Below, one piece after another: positions 62,001 through 64,000 of a DNA stretch of 64,000 bases. The DNA comes from Branchiostoma floridae. Lineage: Eukaryota > Chordata > Leptocardii > Amphioxiformes > Branchiostomatidae. The DNA is taken from contig NW_023365753.1 in assembly GCF_000003815.2 (NCBI RefSeq), positions 1 through 64,000 of the forward strand. The letters run 5' to 3'. The notes under the pieces were generated by a model that was not told the DNA's origin, did no database searches, and saw only the letters and a list, made by a program, of their open reading frames with translations. The position numbers and the translations under genes were made by a program. Position 1 is the first letter of the stretch; every line of letters starts with the position of its first letter.

Positions 62001-64000
62001 TGCTGGCTCGGCCTTATACCGTAGTTAGTGCAGGCTCTCTACGGGGCCAGGGAAGCTCCCAGCCGCCTAGGTAATCGGCCACACCCAGTAGGATTTGCAC
62101 TAACTACGGTATAAGGCCGTGCCACAAGTAGACTGGATTCCAGGTTAAGTTAGGAGTAAGCCTAATAGTTTCGGCCTCTCGTGACCGTAGTCCTTCTGAT
62201 ACTTATGGGGTCAGCCGTATCTTATGAGTAATTAAGCTCATTTGTTAAAAACTGATAATTGAGAATCACAGAATGGGTGCTGTAGTGATAGAAAACATTA
62301 AAGAACTGATTGAAAATTTGTTTTCCCAGTTATGAGAAAGCCCCCACGGGTACATAGTTGGCCCCTCGTGCCCGGCCCCTTGTGCCCAGCCTGTGGTGAC
62401 CCATATGGCTGGCAGTGGAGCACTCCTTACCCCACTCTCTTGACACCCCTTGAAACAACACTTTGACTGCTATAGTTATTGCTATAAGTTTTTTTTTTTC
62501 TTTTTTAGAGAGTATGTGAAATGGAAAAGGCAAGGAAAAGTTGGAAGGGAGGGCCATTGAAAATCGGGGGAGGTCCATTGGAAAATTTGTTACCGGAGCT
62601 TATTTGCACCAGCCCTCCCCCCAGTAAATATCGTCCAGTCCCTAAGTAGTGGATAGGTATTGGGGCAGGGAGTAAATGATGTAAATTTTGGCCACTAAGC
62701 AACTGGTTTAGAACTGCAGTGAGCATTTTGTCTTGAGATCTGGACATAAATAACTTGAGGAGGGTTTGACAGATTGTCATGATTTTTGGTATGTATTAAG
62801 CTCCACTGATGCTTTATTTGATTAGGTACTAAGTATGCAAATCATACCCTAATCTGCATATTGATAGGGGGAAGTTTATAAATCCCATGCATTTCAGGAA
62901 ACATGTGACATGTACCAGAAAAGGAGAGAAATATTGATACATCAATTAATATACATAATGTACAGTTAAACCTTGGTATGGCTGAAAATGGCGTTACTTA
63001 TCTCTCTGATATTTTTCCCCAGTGATGAAGAGGGTAAGGACTACCATGACAAGCGACCAGAGCCATTCCGTTTCCCCTTCACAGGGGTAGCCATATTGTA
63101 TGGCTCTCAGTCCAAAATACCCGGCATGGAGGATCCTCAGCCAAGATCCAAACGTGCCAAGTCCAGCAAGGCCGCCTTGCCACCAAAGTTTGACATGGTG
63201 TATGAAGCAAGTAGCAGGAGCAGGAACCCTCCCAATGTACACCCACCATCGATGGACCCCGGATATCCCGTCAACCCCCCAGAGCCAGCAATGGCACATT
63301 CCTTTTATGAACCTCCAAGGAATGGACACAGAAGCGAGAATGGAATATATCTCCAGACTGAATACAGTCACATGGACACACCCTATGGGGAGAATATGAG
63401 CAGGAGAGATGTCATGCCAGAGAGATACACCTCAGAATTTGCCAAATTTGCCAACGAGGAAGGAAACCTCTTTAGCACTGATGGCAACAAGTATTGGAAT
63501 GACTCTCAGTTTAGTTCAGCTGTAGATACACATTCTCGGTCCATGTATCAAGGTCGTGGGTATGAACATGTCCATGGCAATGATTATGAAAGTAGGTACC
63601 AGGGGAATGTGAGTCTTTCTTATCCTTCTAATGTCCTGACTTCTGCATTGCTCACTGCAGAGAGTGAGGCCCCTCTCCATTATGACGAAATCATCGATGT
63701 TAACTCAAGGGAAACAAAGATCACAAAGATTGATGCAAACAGCTACAGCGACCAACCAGCAAACAGCATGCTATTTTCGGGGGAGATGATCCTTCACACG
63801 ACTACGGACACAAGGATTCCTCCTTATTCTTCTTCTGTGACCCTCTCCGACTTGTCAGCACCCAACCACAACAGTCCAGATCCACTGCATTCATCAGAGT
63901 GGTTGTCAACAGGCAGAAGCATGAACCACCTGGTGGACCATGGGCACAAGGCCTGCCCAGGGTACACGCTAGGTGAAGTCCCATACATGAGTGGGGCCAC
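41070..64000 (+). CDS. AHR: Aryl hydrocarbon receptor gene, partial (8 exons; open at both ends)
   Basis: Exons 41070-41185, 43973-44062, 46225-46393, 48835-48908, 49743-49942, 51028-51134, 57498-57639 and 63023-64000 join in one frame with AG/GT borders throughout, giving about 625 codons. AHR is a ligand-activated bHLH-PAS transcription factor. In animals it waits in the cytoplasm with HSP90 and moves to the nucleus with ARNT to bind GCGTG-core response elements. Seen here: PAS-A ([19 protein letters not shown]), PAS-B ([20 protein letters not shown] through IISTHRPLR) and the first 325 codons of a long C-terminal exon. The 90-nt second exon and the phase pattern (0, 0, 1, 0, 2, 1, 2) resemble vertebrate AHR exons 4-10 as I recall them. 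Missing: the bHLH exon, start codon, promoter, stop and 3' UTR. AHR is preferred over SIM, HIF or NPAS because of the [19 protein letters not shown] and GRPDYII blocks. Confidence 0.95.
41411..42179 (-). mobile_element. Family E, copy 2: Helentron-like element in an AHR intron
   Basis: Minus-strand start TATGTGGGCGAAGCCACACA, end GTTGCCTTTCTAG; T on both sides. It is shorter than copy 1. It keeps the tandem units of about 165 bp (41838-42115) and has a different tRNA-like module at the same place. Confidence 0.72.
41557..41635 (-). ncRNA. tRNA-like module (Gly/Glu-type layout) in element E
   Basis: The minus strand has A box TGGCTCAGTGG and B box GGGTCGAATCC at short-variable-arm spacing, then a T-run. 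The anticodon stem is poor. It is a tRNA-derived sequence, not a credible tRNA gene. Confidence 0.5.
42180..43972. other. AHR intron sequence
   Basis: Mostly featureless. About 43420-43600 contains GGTCCAGTACATTGTACTGG and GGACCTGAAAAAAGTGGTCC, which look like a decayed relative of the GGTCC-rich hAT MITE. Confidence 0.45.
43973..44062 (+). CDS. AHR: AHR exon 4-like: PAS-A beta strands
   Basis: This phase 0-0 exon has exactly 30 codons, from ALNGF to YLGFQQ, preceded by TTCTCTGCAG and followed by GTAAGATT. It carries the N-terminal strands of PAS-A, used for dimerisation with ARNT. Compared with human AHR from memory, only about four residues differ. The intron after it contains the foldback repeat and the 84-bp duplicated insertion. 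Confidence 0.95.
44105..44557. mobile_element. Foldback element, about 450 bp palindrome in an AHR intron
   Basis: The left arm from AACACCCTCCAGATTAA and the right arm ending TTAATCTGGGGGGTGTT are inverted copies over about 200 bp each. The centre near 44300-44340 is made of CCAGAATTC repeats. The two arms share GGTCAATCGATTTTC-type blocks in reverse. Class unknown. Confidence 0.8.
44491..44574 (+). repeat. 84-bp direct repeat, left copy
   Basis: Exact match to 45012-45095. It starts GATTTTCAAATGATTAAGG in the right arm of the foldback and ends GTAAAAGATGATTT beyond it. It flanks the insertion 44575-45011. Confidence 0.95.
44575..45011 (-). mobile_element. SINE or LINE 3' segment with (TAAA)n tail
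   Basis: On the minus strand it begins CTTGTGCCCTTGGGAAAGGC, passes through CACGTTAAAGAACCCCCACA, and ends in a (TAAA)n tail. This sequence style is common in animal SINE/LINE tails, and I see no A/B boxes. It lies between two exact 84-bp direct repeats. Confidence 0.65.
45012..45095 (+). repeat. 84-bp direct repeat, right copy
   Basis: Identical to 44491-44574. It is followed by intron sequence (TAGCAGCTAGATG). Confidence 0.95.
45140..45740 (+). mobile_element. Diverged family A relative in an AHR intron
   Basis: Keeps GGTTATATTTTGTGCG, CATAACTCAAGAAG, GGGCCCCCTAGTAG and TGCATAATTAATGAG blocks in family A order, much diverged and with no clear ends. It holds a perfect palindrome around the octamer ATGCAAAT at 45438-45466. 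Confidence 0.55.
46225..46393 (+). CDS. AHR: AHR exon 5-like: PAS-A core helix and loop
   Basis: The acceptor GCATGCTTCAG is followed by [20 protein letters not shown], the most recognisable AHR block, then [10 protein letters not shown] and a divergent loop rich in Asn and Ser. The exon ends in phase 1 at GTGATC. The open frame that runs on past 46393 is intron. The loop is shorter than in vertebrates as I recall them. Confidence 0.95.
47489..48220. mobile_element. TTAA-type MITE with about 68-bp inverted ends
   Basis: GGCCCATTTTAGACACAGGT at the left and GCTCGGTTTAGACACAAAAC (inverted) at the right share ACCGACCTGTGTC and GTTAACCGTCATAT. TTAA flanks it (47485-47488, 48221-48224). Each end folds on itself (ACCGAC-CTGT-GTCGGT). 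No coding was seen. Confidence 0.82.
48390..48720 (-). mobile_element. Diverged family A relative (minus strand)
   Basis: Contains CCGCTAGGGGGCCCAAACTT and a decayed CAATCCATCCACATC block in the reverse order of family A. It lies just upstream of the 48835 exon. Confidence 0.5.
48835..48908 (+). CDS. AHR: AHR exon 6-like: end of PAS-A
   Basis: A 74-nt exon between TATCACAG and GTATGATA. With the G of the previous exon it reads [20 protein letters not shown] and then SSGFL. The Cys-rich [16 protein letters not shown] block is a strong AHR signature that closes PAS-A. It ends in phase 0. It is too short to stand out as an open reading frame and was found by its motif and splice signals. Confidence 0.93.
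49743..49942 (+). CDS. AHR: AHR exon 7-like: PAS-A/PAS-B linker and start of PAS-B
   Basis: The exon begins after ATAATAG with [14 protein letters not shown], passes through [20 protein letters not shown] and ends in [14 protein letters not shown] plus AA of a split Lys codon. PAS-B in AHR binds ligand and HSP90. The Thr, His and Phe of RTKH-LDF, which line the ligand pocket in mammalian AHR, are all kept. The donor GTAAGAAC is followed 38 nt later by a (GT)28 tract. Confidence 0.95.
49981..50037 (+). repeat. (GT)28 microsatellite near a splice donor
   Basis: Uninterrupted GT repeat of 57 bases that starts 38 bases after the donor at 49943. In the AHR transcript it is (UG)n. Confidence 0.98.
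50374..50960. mobile_element. Decayed hAT MITE split by a LINE fragment
   Basis: The left part (GGTAGGGAACGGTACAGAAA, AGGTCCGGTTCAGGTCC) and the right part (ATCTGTTTGGTGGAGTAT) match the MITE at 2434-2866. A LINE piece lies between them. The ends are not exact. Confidence 0.55.
50441..50812 (-). pseudogene. LINE ORF2 C-terminal fragment with frameshift
   Basis: The minus strand encodes [20 protein letters not shown] and [18 protein letters not shown]. After a frame change it reads [20 protein letters not shown] and DRDVWKERV, then a stop. The RF--HCFR-K-EL block and the DQLA-D.GL...DR--WK block are standard at the end of animal LINE ORF2 proteins. Confidence 0.75.
51028..51134 (+). CDS. AHR: AHR exon 8-like: PAS-B core
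   Basis: A 107-nt exon after GTTGTAG. It reads [20 protein letters not shown] and [16 protein letters not shown], and ends with one base of a Leu codon before GTAAGTC. GYQF and the MYC Cys correspond to pocket residues in mammalian AHR. The mammalian HAAD is HFAD here, which puts a bulky Phe beside the pocket. Confidence 0.94.
51694..51790. mobile_element. End fragment of the Harbinger-like MITE seen at 10112
   Basis: GGCCACATCAATTTATTTTC then TTGGTTCACAGATTTGCCAC matches the left end at 10112. Only one end is present. Confidence 0.6.
51850..52800 (+). repeat. Family C, copy 3, in an AHR intron
   Basis: Shares GTAAATGTTGTTATTGG, AGACGCCATACTGAC, GAGTCCCTGATTACATTGTA and GCGTGAAATTATTATATTTT blocks with copies 1 and 2. 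The end includes CCAAGTAGAAAATGCATGTA of family C-prime. Unlike copies 1 and 2 it has no nested element. Confidence 0.6.
52801..54619. other. AHR intron sequence; nothing recognised
   Basis: AT-rich, short frames only, no repeat shared with the rest of the window. Confidence 0.45.
54620..55791. mobile_element. DNA transposon remnant with inverted CCGTATTTTCTC ends
   Basis: CCGTATTTTCTCGATTATAG at the left and CCGTATTTTCTCAATTTAAG (inverted) at the right continue as GTGCGCAC and GTACGCAC. No clear duplication was seen. A 61-codon frame (54683-54868) matches no transposase I recognise. Confidence 0.6.
55792..57497. other. AHR intron sequence; nothing recognised
   Basis: T-rich intron with no repeat or exon-like coding before the acceptor at 57497. 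Confidence 0.45.
57498..57639 (+). CDS. AHR: AHR exon 9-like: end of PAS-B (PAC)
   Basis: Acceptor CTCCCTGCAG, donor GTACACG. It reads [40 protein letters not shown] and ISTHRPLR, the C-terminal beta strands of PAS-B. In mammalian AHR the end is II(A/V)TQRPL; here the two variable positions are Ser and His. The 6.4-kb intron before it is the longest seen in this gene. Confidence 0.95.
57640..58557. other. AHR intron sequence; nothing recognised
   Basis: No shared repeat. The minus-strand frames here (up to 90 codons) have no recognisable domain. Confidence 0.45.
58558..60195 (+). mobile_element. Diverged family A relative, split by a TTAA-type element
   Basis: CACCTCCGTGAAAATGTG at the start, then family A blocks (TGGACCCTAGCAGC, GGGCCCCCTTAGTGG, GGATAGCAGGGGCA, TTTGCATAATCAATGA). 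Sequence resumes after the nested element at about 59640. Confidence 0.55.
58969..59623. mobile_element. TTAA-type element with GGTCTCGG ends
   Basis: GGTCTCGGACCGGAGTTT at the left and GGTTTCGGGTCGGAGTTC (inverted) at the right, flanked by TTAA on the left and TTAT on the right. The first six bases match the TTAA MITE at 13685. Imperfect ends suggest age. Confidence 0.6.
60196..60680. repeat. Modules related to the Harbinger-like element at 28959
   Basis: At least three diverged modules with GGGGAAAT-TT-AAATC, GACCCTCTGAAA and TTTTGAGG-GCAAATTTTGCT blocks, like those near 29790-31140. Terminal repeats are not visible. Confidence 0.6.
60681..61094 (+). repeat. Diverged family A-like sequence
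   Basis: CAACAGAACTCAAAAAGC, GTAGGTTAGTAGCAGTTATA and AATAATGGGCCTCCTAGCC are weak counterparts of family A blocks. Some also occur at 49150-49260. Confidence 0.4.
61095..62642. mobile_element. DNA element with GGGACTGGA(T/C)GATATTTA inverted ends
   Basis: The ends match over about 20 bp and continue with GC-rich blocks (GGGCCATTGA). Inside, a unit of about 200 bp containing GTAATTAAGCTCATTTGTTA is present twice (about 61790-61970, 62160-62330). The second unit is preceded by a Mutator-like MITE. No clear duplication at the ends. Confidence 0.6.
61981..62147. mobile_element. Mutator-like hairpin MITE with 9-bp duplication
   Basis: TAACCTGGAATCCAGTCTAC and its inverted copy form near-continuous arms of about 49 bp through GGCCTTATACCGTAGTTAG. 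AGTTAGGAG flanks it exactly (61972-61980, 62148-62156). A 9-bp duplication fits Mutator-like elements. The 167-bp unit would fold into one long hairpin if transcribed. Confidence 0.85.
62643..63000 (+). repeat. Diverged family A-like sequence before the last exon
   Basis: Weak blocks AATAACTTGAGGAGGG, ATGATTTTTGGTATGTATTA and ATGCAAATCATACCC resemble one family A internal repeat. Confidence 0.4.
63023..64000 (+). CDS. AHR: AHR exon 10-like: start of transactivation region (runs off window)
   Basis: After TTTTCCCCAG the frame is open for 325 codons to the window end. It begins [20 protein letters not shown] and TGVAILYG, matching the conserved start of the vertebrate AHR C-terminal half. A basic cluster [10 protein letters not shown] follows and could be a nuclear localisation signal. 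The rest is rich in Ser, Pro, Tyr, Asn and acidic residues, as in an activation domain, with no Gln-rich block yet and no sequence I can align from memory. Codon use is even and there is no internal stop. Confidence 0.93.

Overview
The window looks like animal nuclear DNA with large introns and many interspersed repeats. The only gene I can support is the 3'-ward part of an aryl hydrocarbon receptor (AHR) gene on the + strand. Eight exons lie between 41070 and the window end, all with GT-AG borders and phases that join without a break. The protein is very close to vertebrate AHR in both PAS domains, as I remember that sequence. That closeness, the exon layout and the repeat content suggest an invertebrate deuterostome, most likely a lancelet (Branchiostoma). 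I could not run a database search, so the species is an inference.

1-41 kb holds no recognisable host gene. It is a nest of transposable elements, many with exact borders because an undisturbed copy of the target sits elsewhere in the window. One group stands out: four families (called A, B, E and F here) whose elements begin with TA plus a terminal hairpin. A, E and F also end in CTAG, carry the second inverted repeat 19-40 bases inside the 3' end, and sit between T residues without a normal target duplication. This is the layout described for Helentron/Helitron2-type rolling-circle elements. Two A copies lie head to tail (1893-4932). A third (14698-20351) is split by a 3.9-kb F element that carries a three-unit 452-bp satellite with tRNA-like promoter boxes, and by a Harbinger-like MITE. 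Other elements include hAT (8-bp duplication), pogo/Tigger (TA), TTAA-type, Mutator-like (9-bp) and Harbinger-like (TAA/TTA) copies, a LINE broken by a TTAA element, and a 1.5-kb LTR miniature element with a tRNA-Leu primer site.

41-64 kb is the AHR gene. Exons at 41070, 43973, 46225 and 48835 give PAS-A and its trailing loop; those at 49743, 51028 and 57498 give PAS-B and its C-terminal cap. The exon from 63023 to beyond the window gives the start of the transactivation region. The bHLH exon(s), promoter and 3' end were not found and should lie outside. The introns hold further copies of the upstream repeat families, a 0.45-kb foldback repeat, a SINE/LINE-tail insertion flanked by an 84-bp exact direct repeat, and a (GT)28 tract 38 nt after a splice donor.

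No intact transposase, replicase or reverse transcriptase was seen, so all the mobile elements here appear non-autonomous or broken. No rRNA, CRISPR array or intact tRNA gene was found.
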